Assembly (NCBI RefSeq): GCF_001436305.1
Contig: NZ_AZFO01000002.1
Span: 54,685-118,684, forward strand
Direction: 5' to 3'
Length of the DNA: 64,000 nucleotides
DNA from: Lactobacillus ultunensis DSM 16047
GTDB lineage: Bacteria; Bacillota; Bacilli; Lactobacillales; Lactobacillaceae
A program made the translations under genes and the position numbers. This document shows positions 38,589 to 49,858 of this stretch, one piece after another (positions within the stretch are counted from its first letter, which is position 1; each line of letters begins with the position of its first letter). The notes beneath the pieces are model-generated. The model saw only the letters and a program-made list of their open reading frames with translations. It searched no databases and had not been told where the DNA came from.

Positions 38589-40950
38589 ATAATTTGATAT
38601 TTTCCATTCCAATCATTGGATCAATCTCTCCTGAATAAATTTTCTCAGGAGTTAAAATATAATCTTCCGTTTCTTTTTTAGTAGATTTTTCTGTTTTTTC
38701 TTCTTTTACTTGTTTCTTAACTTGCTCAGACTTATTTTCTTCAAGCTCAATACCTAATTGCTTACAAATCTTATCCGCTAGATCAGTCTTACGATCATTA
38801 CCAGGTGTCTTAAAAGCTGCTACAAAAGCACGAGGATCACCCACAAGCACTAAATTCTTCTCTGCCCGCGTTACAGCTGTATACAGGAGATTTCGCTTAA
38901 GCATTACATAGTTTTGCATAGTTAAGTTCAAAACTACTAGAGGGAATTCTGAGCCTTGAGACTTGTGAATAGTAATTGCATATGCTCGTGTCAGATCATT
39001 CAAATCTTTACGATCAAAAGTGACTTCTCTTCCATCAAAATTGGCTACCATACATTCTTTAGATTTATCTTCATCAATACTCATAATTTTGCCAATCTGA
39101 CCATTATAAATATCTTTTTCTGGATTATTCTGTAACTGTAAAATTCTATCACCAATTCGGAAAATTTCGTTGTGAGCTTCTAAAGATTTAGAATGCTCTT
39201 TAGCTGGATTCATAATCTCTTGAATAATATCATTCAGATTATTTACTCCACCATTTCCATGATACATGGCACCTAAAACTTGAATATCATCTTTAGCAAA
39301 ACCACGCTTGAGAGCTAAAGTAACAATTTGACCGACTGCATCTCCGACTAATTCTGGTCGGCAACTAATAAACGAATAATTCTTTGTTCGTTTGAACAAA
39401 GCCTGCTCATTTTTACCTTCATTAATATCATGAGCCAAAGTGATAATTGTAGAATCATCACCTTGTCTATGAATCTGTTTCAAGATAGTAGTAGGGAATG
39501 CACGCGACTTAATTAAATCACTAAAAACATTTCCCGCTCCTACAGATGGGAGCTGATCTTTATCACCTACAAAAACAATATGTCGAACTTGATTAATACT
39601 GGATAATAATTGTTTAAACAAGAACATATCAACCATCGACATTTCATCGATAATCAAAATTTCTCCGTTCAACTCATTTAATTCTTCGGTACCTGTATCA
39701 CCAATACCTAGTCCTAACATGCGATGAATTGTTTTAGCGCTAATACCAGTTACTTCACTCATCCTCTTAGCAGCTCTACCAGTAGGAGCAGCCAAAAGAA
39801 ATGGTGGATCTTCACTATATAGTGCAGAAGCTGGAATTTCAGCTAATTTTCTTAAAGCTAGCAAGATTCCGTTAATGATAGTTGTTTTACCTGTACCAGG
39901 CCCCCCTGTCAAAATAGAAATCGGATGATTCAATGCATTCTTTATTGCAAGTTTCTGTGTATCATCATATTTGATCTCTAATTCTTTTTCGGCATCTCGG
40001 ATAGCTTCAGCTACATCATCATCGCCATATTGTTCATCTTCTTGTTGCTTTCTAGTTTCTACCAAATATTTCATTGATCGAGCTATATCCTGCTCAGTTT
40101 TAAAAATATTTTGTAAAGAAACTTTGTCGCCATCAACAACAATTTTTCCTTGTTGACACAAGTTAATCACGCAGTTAGCAATTGGATCAAACTGATTTAT
40201 TTGTAATAATTTGCTAGCTTCAGTCAACAATTCTGGCGATTTTACGTAAGTATTGCCGTCACCATTCAAGGCATCCAACAAAACTTGATAAATTGCTCCA
40301 TTAATTCGCCGAGGATCGTCAACTTTAATATCTAATTGCTTTCCCATAATGTCAGCCGTTTTAAAGCCAAAACCAGCAACATCATTTACAGTAGCATAAG
40401 GATCCTTTTCTAATTTTTTTAAACTATCACCATGATAAAGTTGATATACTTTACCAGCAATACGTTTATTAATACCATACTGTGCCAATTTCAAAACAAT
40501 TTCTGAATACGAATCCATCGCATTCAAGCCGGACAATAAACTGTCCTTCTGCTTACTTGATAACGACAATGTATCAATCTTTGCTGGATTTTCTTTCAAA
40601 ACATCTAACGCATTTAATCCCAGTTCGTCAATTATCGTATTAGCTGCTTTTTTACCAATACCTGGAAATTTATTTGAACTTAAGTATTTAGTGAGTGAGC
40701 CTTCCTCATGAGGTAAAACCTGCTTGTAGCTACTTGCTCTAAACTGCAAGCCAAACTTCTCATGCATGACAAGTTTTCCCTCAAAACGATAACTTGACTC
40801 AATTTGAATATCACCAAAATTACCGGTCACTTTAATTTCATCACGTGAATAGTTTTCCAGTGAGCCAATAATTTCTACATCTAAAATCTTATATAAATCC
40901 TTGTCGTTCTCGAAAACGATCCCGTTAACCTTACCGGTAAATTCGACCAT
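38587..40950 (-). CDS. recD2: RecD2-type superfamily 1B helicase
   Basis: A 787-residue 5'-3' DNA helicase found in bacteria without RecBC. An N-terminal OB-like region and helix-hairpin-helix segments (FPGIGKKAANTIIDELG) come first. Walker A GGPGTGKTTIING lies near residue 348, Walker B LIIDEMSMVD near residue 430, and the late motif TRAYAITIHKSQGSEFP near residue 680. The C-terminal 70 residues are lysine/glutamate-rich. It overlaps the upstream TPR gene by one base. Confidence 0.95.
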   Translation of the reverse strand: MVEFTGKVNGIVFENDKDLYKILDVEIIGSLENYSRDEIKVTGNFGDIQIESSYRFEGKLVMHEKFGLQFRASSYKQVLPHEEGSLTKYLSSNKFPGIGKKAANTIIDELGLNALDVLKENPAKIDTLSLSSKQKDSLLSGLNAMDSYSEIVLKLAQYGINKRIAGKVYQLYHGDSLKKLEKDPYATVNDVAGFGFKTADIMGKQLDIKVDDPRRINGAIYQVLLDALNGDGNTYVKSPELLTEASKLLQINQFDPIANCVINLCQQGKIVVDGDKVSLQNIFKTEQDIARSMKYLVETRKQQEDEQYGDDDVAEAIRDAEKELEIKYDDTQKLAIKNALNHPISILTGGPGTGKTTIINGILLALRKLAEIPASALYSEDPPFLLAAPTGRAAKRMSEVTGISAKTIHRMLGLGIGDTGTEELNELNGEILIIDEMSMVDMFLFKQLLSSINQVRHIVFVGDKDQLPSVGAGNVFSDLIKSRAFPTTILKQIHRQGDDSTIITLAHDINEGKNEQALFKRTKNYSFISCRPELVGDAVGQIVTLALKRGFAKDDIQVLGAMYHGNGGVNNLNDIIQEIMNPAKEHSKSLEAHNEIFRIGDRILQLQNNPEKDIYNGQIGKIMSIDEDKSKECMVANFDGREVTFDRKDLNDLTRAYAITIHKSQGSEFPLVVLNLTMQNYVMLKRNLLYTAVTRAEKNLVLVGDPRAFVAAFKTPGNDRKTDLADKICKQLGIELEENKSEQVKKQVKEEKTEKSTKKETEDYILTPEKIYSGEIDPMIGMENIKL

Positions 40951-41594
40951 TACTTTTTCTTTTCCTTATCATTTAGCATTTTCATAATCGACGCATATTG
41001 ATTCATTGCTCGCTTATAATATTTTTCATCCATTTGTTTAGCTTTTGCAAAATACTGTTCAGCTTGCACGCGATCTGCTTCTAATGTGGACACACCAAGT
41101 AAGAAATAGACCTTTGCTGTACGTTTTATTTCTGGGATTGCTAAATACATTTGTCGTGCCTGACGAGATTCTCCCAAGCTCATCCAAATATCACCTAAAA
41201 GTTCTTGTACACGCTCATCTACTTTTTTTATAGTCAAAGCATACGCTAATGCCTTTTGACTTCGCCCTAATTTTAAATAAGTGAGTGCCTTTTGATAAAG
41301 CGTCAAATCATCATTAGGTATTTGATCCAGCAAAGCAAGTGCCTTATCAAAATCCCCTTGCATGTAATAACAAACTGACAAATTATAACTCAATTCTTGT
41401 GGTTTCTTAACCAAATGCTGAGCTTGCTCTAATAACTTCTGTGCCTGATCAGCACTACCTTGCTCAATCAAATAAGTCGATAATTGCAAATAGTTTTCAA
41501 CATTTTGCGGTTTTTGATCAATTTTTTTAATCAATTGATGAATAGCATCATTTACCTTGCCATCATCATAGAGTTCTGCAATTTTTTTATCCAT
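40950..41594 (-). CDS. tetratricopeptide repeat protein
   Basis: A 214-residue soluble protein built of TPR units. Examples are KVNDAIHQLIKKIDQKPQNV, DFDKALALLDQIPNDD and RVQAEQYFAKAKQMD. TPR proteins are scaffolds for protein contacts; no partner is known. It sits between the histidine phosphatase and recD2, with one-base overlaps on both sides, as in many lactobacilli. Confidence 0.85.
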   Translation of the reverse strand: MDKKIAELYDDGKVNDAIHQLIKKIDQKPQNVENYLQLSTYLIEQGSADQAQKLLEQAQHLVKKPQELSYNLSVCYYMQGDFDKALALLDQIPNDDLTLYQKALTYLKLGRSQKALAYALTIKKVDERVQELLGDIWMSLGESRQARQMYLAIPEIKRTAKVYFLLGVSTLEADRVQAEQYFAKAKQMDEKYYKRAMNQYASIMKMLNDKEKKK

Positions 41595-42253
41595 TACAAT
41601 GAATCCGTCTTTGATAATTTTCTGCCCAAATAGCTAGTTTCATTCCAAACTACAGGCTTAAAGGTCTTGCCACCATCTTTTGTTTCTAATACCGTTAAAC
41701 TAGTATTGCTTAAGCCACCATTTTTACGGATATCTTTCAAAGGATAACCTAAAAGTCCACCCATAATGGCTGATAATGCAGCACCGTGACTAACTGCCAA
41801 GACTTTGTCATCGTCATCAGGAAATCTTTTAGCCATTTCCATGGCAAACGACTTGCCTCGTGCAATTACATGCTTATAATCTTCACCATGAAGTTCAGTT
41901 GGATCATATTTGTCAGGGTGATGCCAGAAGTTATTCATTTGTTCAGGATACTTCTTTTCTGCATCCGCAAACTTCATTCCTTCCATGTCTCCTAAATTGA
42001 ATTCACGCAAGCGTTCATCAATTACTACAGGAAGGTTGGCATTCATTGCATCATCAATACCTTGTGCAGTATTAAATGCTCGATCCAATGGACTCGCAAA
42101 AATACCTCTAAACTTAGTTCCTCTCAGATGTTCACCTAACTTCTTAATATCCTTCTTACTTTGTGGTAAAAGTGGAGAATCTCCATGTTCACCTTGAAAA
42201 CGGCTAGCTAAATTCCATTCAGTTTTGCCATGACGAACAAAATAAATTTGCAT
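41594..42253 (-). CDS. histidine phosphatase superfamily protein
   Basis: A 219-residue protein often annotated as a phosphoglycerate mutase (gpmB). The catalytic RHG motif is at residues 7-9 (FVRHGKTEWN), the acid is in REFNLGDMEG near residue 88, and the second histidine is in AVSHGAAL near residue 154. No signal peptide. Sequence does not separate a mutase from a phosphatase; a general phosphatase is more likely for this clade. GGGGAGAG precedes the ATG. Confidence 0.88.
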   Translation of the reverse strand: MQIYFVRHGKTEWNLASRFQGEHGDSPLLPQSKKDIKKLGEHLRGTKFRGIFASPLDRAFNTAQGIDDAMNANLPVVIDERLREFNLGDMEGMKFADAEKKYPEQMNNFWHHPDKYDPTELHGEDYKHVIARGKSFAMEMAKRFPDDDDKVLAVSHGAALSAIMGGLLGYPLKDIRKNGGLSNTSLTVLETKDGGKTFKPVVWNETSYLGRKLSKTDSL

Positions 42254-42302
42254 TTTTATCTCTCCCCGAAATCTCTAATCATTATAAATAGTTTAACACA
42301 AA

Positions 42303-42336
42303 GAAAAAGACGTTCGAGAACTCGAACGCCTTTTTA
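42303..42336 (-). terminator. mnmA terminator
   Basis: AAAAAGGCGTTCGAG pairs with CTCGAACGTCTTTTT on the minus strand around a two-base spacer, with one mismatch. Confidence 0.85.
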
Positions 42337-42346
42337 GGTTTTATTT

Positions 42347-43477
<1,131 letters not shown>

Positions 43478-43481
43478 TCAA

Positions 43482-43823
43482 TCAATCCTTTACTTGCTGC
43501 AAAATCTTGCGCTCCTCAAGATCCTTCAAAATATAATTTAAAAGATCAACTGTTGAAGCTAATTGCTTGTTTTTAAAAATATTAACTTTTTGCAAACCAC
43601 TGCGATCAGTAACAACCATAGTTAAATGAGATAATTCTTTGTTAATTGTCATCTTTAACTTAGTTGGAGCATTGTAAGGAGAATCATTATAAAGGGGATG
43701 TTCATAAGTAAAATTCCCTTTCACACTCTTTACAAAACCAGCATCAATTAAAGCATAAAGCTTTAAATCGGGGCTCAACGTAAATTTACGCTTATCACCA
43801 TTAATCACAACTGTATTTGCCAT
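43482..43823 (-). CDS. DUF1831 family protein
   Basis: A 113-residue cytoplasmic protein that matches the DUF1831 family of lactobacilli, commonly found between the cysteine desulfurase and mnmA. It begins MANTVVINGDKRKF and contains NFTYEHPLYNDSPYNAP. Context points to the thiolation pathway, but no activity is known. 7 bases separate it from mnmA. Confidence 0.8.
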   Translation of the reverse strand: MANTVVINGDKRKFTLSPDLKLYALIDAGFVKSVKGNFTYEHPLYNDSPYNAPTKLKMTINKELSHLTMVVTDRSGLQKVNIFKNKQLASTVDLLNYILKDLEERKILQQVKD

Positions 43824-43870
43824 AATTGTCCTCGCTTATTTATAATAAGTTACTTTCTTTTTAAAAGCAA

Positions 43871-45028
43871 CTATTTATTTCTAGATTGAATTCTTTGTAC
43901 AATTTTTACTAATTCTTGTGCAAACGCCTTAACTTCATCAACAGTATTATACCGACCAAATGAAATTCTAATCGACTCATTAATTCGTGGTGAATCAGCA
44001 CCAAAACATGCAATTAAAACATGAGAAGGTTCTAGAGAACCAGCTGTACATGCAGATCCACCAGAAACTGCAAAACCATTCAAATCAAGGTTGGTCTGCA
44101 AAGAAGTAGTTGATACACCATTCAAACGTAAGTTTAACACATGATGAGAATAACCTTCACCATGTCCACCATTAATTTCGTACTTAATATGATGATCATC
44201 AAGTTCTTTTAAAATGATATTTTGAAAGCGCTCATATTTTTCTTGTAATGCTTGATGACCAATCTCTGAAAGTTCCTTAACAGCTTCACCGAAGCCAGCA
44301 ATTCCAGGTACATTTTCAGTACCAGCACGACGTTTAGTCTCCTGTTCTCCACCCAATACTAGACTAGGAAGATTAATTGCGGAATTTTCATACAAAAAGC
44401 CTAAAAACTTAGGTCCATTTATTTTATGGGCTGACACAGAAAGCAAATCAATATTCATTTTCTTAACATCAACATCAATTGTTCCCATCCCCTGGACATC
44501 ATCAACATGAAAGTAAGCATTACTGCTCTTTACTAAAGCGCCAATTTTTTCCAAGGGCATAATTGAACCCACTTCATTATTAACTGCCATAACGGAAACT
44601 AAAATAGTATCTGGTGTCAATTCTTGTTTTAATTGATCTAATGAAATATGACCTGTTTCATCGACATCAAGATATACAACATCGTACCCTTCATTTTCAA
44701 GACGTTTCATTGGATTTAAAACTGAAGGATGCTCAATTTTAGTGGTAATAATTTTCTTACCAATGTTTTTTCGACTATAAGCCGTACCAAAAATAGCAGT
44801 ATTATTACTTTCAGAACCACCTGACGTAAAAATGATTTCACTATCTTTGGCATTAATATTTTCAGCAATTTGATGACGAGCCTGGTCAATCACGTTTCTT
44901 GCTTTGCGTCCCAATGCATAGGTACTTGATGCATTACCAAAATCATTTTTCATCTCATCAGTAATAACATCTACTACCTTTGGTGACATTGGGGTAGTTG
45001 CAGCATTATCTAAATAAATCTCGCGCAC
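43871..45028 (-). CDS. iscS: cysteine desulfurase
   Basis: A 385-residue PLP enzyme that releases sulfur from cysteine. YLDNAATTP at the N-terminus, the PLP lysine in SVSAHKINGPKFLG near residue 200, and the active-site cysteine loop SGGSACTAGS near residue 322 are all present. The start is GTG. Downstream mnmA suggests its main client is tRNA thiolation. It lies 2 bases after mtnN. Confidence 0.95.
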   Translation of the reverse strand: MREIYLDNAATTPMSPKVVDVITDEMKNDFGNASSTYALGRKARNVIDQARHQIAENINAKDSEIIFTSGGSESNNTAIFGTAYSRKNIGKKIITTKIEHPSVLNPMKRLENEGYDVVYLDVDETGHISLDQLKQELTPDTILVSVMAVNNEVGSIMPLEKIGALVKSSNAYFHVDDVQGMGTIDVDVKKMNIDLLSVSAHKINGPKFLGFLYENSAINLPSLVLGGEQETKRRAGTENVPGIAGFGEAVKELSEIGHQALQEKYERFQNIILKELDDHHIKYEINGGHGEGYSHHVLNLRLNGVSTTSLQTNLDLNGFAVSGGSACTAGSLEPSHVLIACFGADSPRINESIRISFGRYNTVDEVKAFAQELVKIVQRIQSRNK

Positions 45029-45030
45029 GT

Positions 45031-45726
45031 TTAATTCATCTTTTCTAAGTAATCACAAATCAACTTCGCTGCCTTGGCGCCAACCTTTTTGACGAAGACA
45101 TCAAAATCTTCGCTAGCACTGCCATCACCATTATCAGAAATAGCACGCACGGCAACCAATGGCTTCTTAAATGCATGAGCTACTTGAGCAAATGCGGCAC
45201 CTTCCATTTCAGCACATAGTGCATCTGGAAAGTTTTTCTTAATTTCTTCTTTTTGTTCATTTGAAGCAATAAATGAATCACCAGTAACTACTAAGCCTTC
45301 ACGAAAAGCAACATTTTGCTTCTTCAAATATTCAGCGAATGCAGCATGTTCTGGTGAATCAAGTGCAAACTTAGCTGGTTGTTGTGGGATTTGACCTTCT
45401 ACATAGTCACCTGCAGCAGTGTTATGCGCATCATAGTAAGAAAAAGCATTAGGCAATACCAAGTCTTCCTGATGAACATCTTTGGCTAACGCACCAGCAG
45501 AACCTGTCATAAAAATAACGTCAATATCGACATTACTTAATAAACTAGCTAAATTCATAGCTGCCTGAACTTTACCAATACCACTTAAACCTAAGTAAAC
45601 ATCATTTCCGTTAACAGAAAAATGTTCGAATTCTGTTGATCCGAACATTTCTTTCTTTTCTGAATGGAAATGATTACGATAAAATTCAGCTTCTTCAGCC
45701 ATTGGAACAATAATCGCAATCTTCAT
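45031..45726 (-). CDS. mtnN: 5'-methylthioadenosine/S-adenosylhomocysteine nucleosidase
   Basis: Cleaves adenine from MTA and SAH, feeding the AI-2 and methyl-cycle pathways. Motifs: SGIGKVQAAM, MTGSAGAL, AEMEGAAFAQ and VRAISDNGDG (catalytic aspartate). The ATG at 45726 (MKIAII) is preferred to an in-frame TTG at 45744, because GAGGATAAAG precedes it; this gives 231 residues. Confidence 0.95.
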   Translation of the reverse strand: MKIAIIVPMAEEAEFYRNHFHSEKKEMFGSTEFEHFSVNGNDVYLGLSGIGKVQAAMNLASLLSNVDIDVIFMTGSAGALAKDVHQEDLVLPNAFSYYDAHNTAAGDYVEGQIPQQPAKFALDSPEHAAFAEYLKKQNVAFREGLVVTGDSFIASNEQKEEIKKNFPDALCAEMEGAAFAQVAHAFKKPLVAVRAISDNGDGSASEDFDVFVKKVGAKAAKLICDYLEKMN

Positions 45727-45744
45727 CTTTATCCTCATTTCCAA

Positions 45745-46059
45745 TTACAAGTGAAATAGTGCTAATAGCACTAAAATAATCAGAACAAACACTATCAGAA
45801 TAGCACGATTCAATCTTTTTTTCAGTCTTAAAGCCTTATCTTCACGCACTTGTTCTTTATTAATAGGTTGTTCTTGCTGATAGAATTCTTGTCCATCTCC
45901 AACTAAAGGACGTCTTCGATTATCAGAATCAGATTTGTCCTTGCGAAAGTCAGGATTGACATCGACTTCTTCTGAGTCATTATTTGAAAAAGCAGATTTC
46001 ACCTTACCAAGTAAGCTTTTTTTCTGTCTTTTTCGATAATCAGAACGTTTTTCTGCCAT
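45745..46059 (-). CDS. small tail-anchored membrane protein, unknown function
   Basis: A 104-residue protein with a highly charged, probably disordered N-terminal 80 residues (MAEKRSDYRKRQKKS) and a single hydrophobic segment at the very end (AILIVFVLIILVLLALFHL). This gives a tail-anchored layout facing the cytoplasm. No family is recognised. It lies between the NUDIX gene and mtnN in the same operon. Confidence 0.75.
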   Translation of the reverse strand: MAEKRSDYRKRQKKSLLGKVKSAFSNNDSEEVDVNPDFRKDKSDSDNRRRPLVGDGQEFYQQEQPINKEQVREDKALRLKKRLNRAILIVFVLIILVLLALFHL

Positions 46060-46061
46060 AG

Positions 46062-46631
46062 TTATTCTTGATTGTCATTTTTTGCACTGCGCAACATCAT
46101 ATTTTCCCAAACAGTGATGGCGTAAATGGTTTTGGCATCGACAATCTTTCCCTCAGCCAATAAATTCTTCAATTCATCTAAACTGTACCAATCTGAAGTT
46201 AAAAATTCATCTTCATCTAGTGATCTCTTATCAGTTAATTTGGTCAAAGTATCACAATAGAAAAGGTACATTTTTTCATCACAAAAACCAGGGGAAGAGT
46301 AAAATTCACTTACCTTTTCCCAGTAATCTGCTCTATAGCCGCCCTCTTCATTCAATTCACGCTTCATTGCATCAAGCGGACTGGCATCCGTGGGATCAAT
46401 TAAACCAGCAGGAATTTCTAAAGTTAACTGTTTAATTGGTTCACGCCATTGCTTAACCAAAAGCATTTTTTGTTCATCGTTAATAGCAATCACGCCAGAA
46501 GCTGGTCGATGATTAATTACTTCCCTAGTAGCCGTTTCACCGTTAGGAAGCTTAATGGTACGAACAGACAGGTTTAAAATGCGTCCTTGAAAAATCTGTT
46601 GTGATGAGATTTCTGTTTCTTTTAAATCCAC
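46062..46631 (-). CDS. NUDIX hydrolase, probable ADP-ribose pyrophosphatase
   Basis: A 189-residue NUDIX enzyme. The box reads GLIDPTDASPLDAMKREL followed by NEEGGY: the catalytic REUxEExG part is intact, while the early glutamate of the consensus is replaced and one residue is inserted. Length and layout match the YqkG/NudF ADP-ribose group. The start is GTG with AGGAGG about 10 bases upstream. Confidence 0.85.
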   Translation of the reverse strand: MDLKETEISSQQIFQGRILNLSVRTIKLPNGETATREVINHRPASGVIAINDEQKMLLVKQWREPIKQLTLEIPAGLIDPTDASPLDAMKRELNEEGGYRADYWEKVSEFYSSPGFCDEKMYLFYCDTLTKLTDKRSLDEDEFLTSDWYSLDELKNLLAEGKIVDAKTIYAITVWENMMLRSAKNDNQE

Positions 46632-46649
46632 TAAGTCTCATCCTCCTTC

Positions 46650-46853
46650 TTAGGCTAAATAAACATTAACACATTGAAGGCCGTTCTTACCCTGAGCTAA
46701 CTGATATTTAACTCGATCGCCAACTCGTAGCGTTTTATAGCCTTCTTCTTTAATAGCTTTGTAGAAGACAAAGTATGATTTATGATTTTGATCATCTTCA
46801 ATAAAACCATAACTGCTGCCTTCATCAAATTGTTTAACGGTACCTAAACGCAT
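46650..46853 (-). CDS. cold-shock-domain protein with degenerate RNP motifs
   Basis: A 67-residue single-domain protein. It keeps the size and beta-barrel pattern of CspA ([38 protein letters not shown]), but RNP1 reads SSYGFIED instead of KGFGFI and RNP2 reads SYFVFYKAI instead of VFVHFSAI. RNA binding may thus differ. Its ATG overlaps the ileS stop, so it is translated from the ileS transcript. Confidence 0.82.
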   Translation of the reverse strand: MRLGTVKQFDEGSSYGFIEDDQNHKSYFVFYKAIKEEGYKTLRVGDRVKYQLAQGKNGLQCVNVYLA

Positions 46854-49636
46854 TATTTATCTAATCCTTCTTGAACGGCTTCAGGGAAATCAGCTTCAAC
46901 AATCTTAGCACAACGACCACAAAGCATTGGCAACTTAGGATCTTCACCAATATCTGTTCTGATCATTCTACAACGAGGACAAACTTCACCTTCTGCATGT
47001 TCAACAACAATGCTTGCATTATTTAATTTTTCAGCATTTTCAGGAGCTTCACCTTCTGCAATAGTCAATTTAGATACAATCAAAATTTGTCTGAAGTCTG
47101 CATCCAAGTCATCAAGCATTGCTTTAGTTTCCTTATCTGGATAAATAGTTACAGCAGCTTCAAATGACTTACCAATCAACTTCTTGTTTCTTGCATCTTC
47201 CAAAGCCTTCAAAACATCATCACGTAACTTCATAAACTTACTCCAGTTTTCAAGAAGTTCATCACGGTTAGCGTAATCTTCCACCTTTGGCATATTAGCA
47301 AGTTGAACGTAATCTTCAGGTTCCTTTAAGAAGCCCCAAATTTCTTCCATAGTATGTGGCAAAATTGGTGTCAATACCTTATCCAACTTAACTGCAGCAT
47401 CGTAAATAACGGTTTGCATTGAGCGACGAGCATGACTATCTTTACTTTCGATATAAAGAACATCTTTAGCAAAATCAAGGTAAAATGCTGAAAGGTCATT
47501 TGAAATAAAGTTGAAGACTTTCTTAAAGACAGTAGTGAAGTCAAACTTGTCATAAGCTGCAAGGCAGTCCTTAACCAAATCATTCAATTTAACTTCCACA
47601 TATTGATCAACTGAACGAAGGTCATTATAAGCAACGCGATTTTCCTTTGGATCAAAATCAGAAGTATTAGCCAACATGTAACGGAAAGTATTTCTGATCT
47701 TTCTGTAGCTTTCTGCTGATTGTTGCAAAATTCCCATAGATACAGCAACATCTGAAGTAGTGTCAGCTTGTGCAACCCAAAGTCTGATGATTTCAGCACC
47801 CATACGCTTAATAACGTCATTTGGTGAGATGACATTGCCAAGAGACTTGGACATCTTGTGACCCTTATCATCCAATACGAAACCTTGTGACAACACTTCT
47901 TTATAAGGTGCCTTACCAGTTACAGCAACTGAAGTAATCAAACTTGAGTTGAACCAGCCACGGTACTGGTCACTACCTTCAAGGTAAAGGTCAGCTGGAT
48001 ATTGTAAACCATCACGTTTTTCCATTACGCCTGACCAAGATGAACCAGAATCAAACCAAACATCCAGGATATCCTTTTCCTTAGTAAATTCACCGTTTGG
48101 TGAGTGTTCTGAAGTAAAGCCGTCTGGCAATAATTCCTTAGCAGTGTGAGTGTACCAAGCGTTTGAACCTTCTTTTTCAAAGATCTTAGCAATATGATCA
48201 ATAGTTTCTGGAGTAACGATTGGAGTACCATCTTCAGCGTAGAAAATTGGAAGCGGAACACCCCATGCACGTTGACGAGAAATTACCCAGTCGCTACGAT
48301 CCTTGATCATGTTGTAAAGACGAGTTTTACCCCATGAAGGGATGAAACTAGCTTTATTAATTTGATCAAGAATTTGATCTCTGAACTTATCAATTGAAGC
48401 AAACCATTGAGTAGTTGCTCTGAAGATAACAGGTTTCTTCGTACGCCAATCATGTGGGTATGAGTGAGTGAAGACCTTAAGTTTAAGCAATGCACCTGCA
48501 TCCTTAAGCTTTTGAATCATCAATTTATCTACATCTTGATAGAACATACCTTTAAGCTCAGGCACTTCATCAGTATAACAACCATGTGCATCTACCGGAC
48601 TAAAGATTGGCAAATGATACTTTTGACCAACATTAAAGTCGTCTTCACCAAAACCAGGAGCGGTATGAACCAAACCAGTACCATCATCTAAAGTTACGTG
48701 GAAACCTTCAATTACCAAACTATCCTTATCATAAATTGGATGCTTAGCTTTCATGTATTCCATGTCTTTACCCTTGACAGTTTGTACAACCTTGTAATCA
48801 TCCCAGCCAATTTCTTCAGCAACTTTATCAAGTAAGCCAGTAGCTACAACATATCTCTTATCGCCTACTTGAACGACTGAGTAATCAAACTTAGGATTAA
48901 CACAAATAGCTTCGTTAGCTGGAATAGTCCAAGGAGTAGTAGTCCAAATTACAAAGTAAGTATCCTTAGGATCAATGATGCCCTTGCCATCAGTAACTGG
49001 AAATGCTACGAAAATTGAATTAGCTTCAACGTCCTTGTATTCAACTTCTGCTTCTGCCAAAGTTGATTCACTTGACCATGACCAGTAAACAGGCTTCTTA
49101 CCCTTGTAAATGTAACCTTTCTTGTACATTTCACCGAAGACGCGAATTTCTTGTGCTTCAAAGTCATGTTGCAAAGTAATGTATGGATGATCCCAATCAG
49201 CCATGACCCCTAAGCGTTTGAAGTCTTTCATTTGCTTTTGAATTTGTTCTTCAGCATATTGACGACAAAGTTCACGGTATTTGGCACGATCCATTGTTTT
49301 ACGGTCGACGCCCTTCTTAGCAAGTTGTTGTTCAACTGGAAGGCCGTGAGTATCCCAACCAGGTACATAAGGAGCATAGTAGCCACTCATGTTCTTATAA
49401 CGAACAATAATATCCTTAGAAATCTTGTTCAAAGCGTGACCCATGTGAATATTACCATTAGCAAATGGAGGACCATCGTGTAAGTCAAAACGAGGATGAC
49501 CTTCGTTTAACTTTAATCTTTGTTCATATAAGTCATTTTCTTCCCATTCTTTTTGCCATTCAGCTTCACGAACAGGTAAATTACCGCGCATCTTAAACTT
49601 AGTTTTGCCTAAATTCAGAGTATCTTTGATTCTCAT
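46853..49636 (-). CDS. ileS: isoleucyl-tRNA synthetase
   Basis: A 927-residue class I synthetase. HIGH motif as NIHMGHALN near residue 60 and KMSKS in [10 protein letters not shown] near residue 590. The editing domain lies between, and a C-terminal zinc finger is built from CPRCRMIRT and LCGRCAKI. The ATG at 49636 is preferred to the one two codons upstream, as AAGGA lies at normal spacing only for it. Controlled by the T-box leader. Confidence 0.97.
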   Translation of the reverse strand: MRIKDTLNLGKTKFKMRGNLPVREAEWQKEWEENDLYEQRLKLNEGHPRFDLHDGPPFANGNIHMGHALNKISKDIIVRYKNMSGYYAPYVPGWDTHGLPVEQQLAKKGVDRKTMDRAKYRELCRQYAEEQIQKQMKDFKRLGVMADWDHPYITLQHDFEAQEIRVFGEMYKKGYIYKGKKPVYWSWSSESTLAEAEVEYKDVEANSIFVAFPVTDGKGIIDPKDTYFVIWTTTPWTIPANEAICVNPKFDYSVVQVGDKRYVVATGLLDKVAEEIGWDDYKVVQTVKGKDMEYMKAKHPIYDKDSLVIEGFHVTLDDGTGLVHTAPGFGEDDFNVGQKYHLPIFSPVDAHGCYTDEVPELKGMFYQDVDKLMIQKLKDAGALLKLKVFTHSYPHDWRTKKPVIFRATTQWFASIDKFRDQILDQINKASFIPSWGKTRLYNMIKDRSDWVISRQRAWGVPLPIFYAEDGTPIVTPETIDHIAKIFEKEGSNAWYTHTAKELLPDGFTSEHSPNGEFTKEKDILDVWFDSGSSWSGVMEKRDGLQYPADLYLEGSDQYRGWFNSSLITSVAVTGKAPYKEVLSQGFVLDDKGHKMSKSLGNVISPNDVIKRMGAEIIRLWVAQADTTSDVAVSMGILQQSAESYRKIRNTFRYMLANTSDFDPKENRVAYNDLRSVDQYVEVKLNDLVKDCLAAYDKFDFTTVFKKVFNFISNDLSAFYLDFAKDVLYIESKDSHARRSMQTVIYDAAVKLDKVLTPILPHTMEEIWGFLKEPEDYVQLANMPKVEDYANRDELLENWSKFMKLRDDVLKALEDARNKKLIGKSFEAAVTIYPDKETKAMLDDLDADFRQILIVSKLTIAEGEAPENAEKLNNASIVVEHAEGEVCPRCRMIRTDIGEDPKLPMLCGRCAKIVEADFPEAVQEGLDK

Positions 49637-49651
49637 TAACATATTCCTTTC

Positions 49652-49690
49652 TAAAAAAGAAAACCTCGTCCCAAATTAGGACGAGGTTAA
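49652..49690 (-). terminator. T-box-controlled terminator before ileS
   Basis: AACCTCGTCC pairs with GGACGAGGTT (49662-49671 with 49679-49688), followed by T residues on the minus strand, directly after the T-box motif. Confidence 0.9.
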
Positions 49691-49857
49691 CCGTGGTACC
49701 ACCTAAATTGAACTCCAAAGAGTTCCACTTATTTTGCGTAACGTGCAAAAAGCGTTTAGATCTATCTGGCAGCTGATCAACCTTCCAGCTCTTATGTTAG
49801 TCTCACACCATCACTAACTCGCTGTATTGCTTTCGAGTTTTACTGTCAATCTAATTC
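49664..49857 (-). promoter_or_regulatory. T-box riboswitch of ileS
   Basis: On the minus strand the invariant AGGTGGTACCACGG core is at 49691-49704, just upstream of the terminator. A stem I region at about 49760-49855 has a GGTGTGA-type terminal loop. ATC at 49775-49777 is a candidate isoleucine specifier codon in the GTTGATCAGC segment. The element is compact and begins right after divIVA, so no intergenic promoter is clear. Confidence 0.88.
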
Positions 49858-49858
49858 T

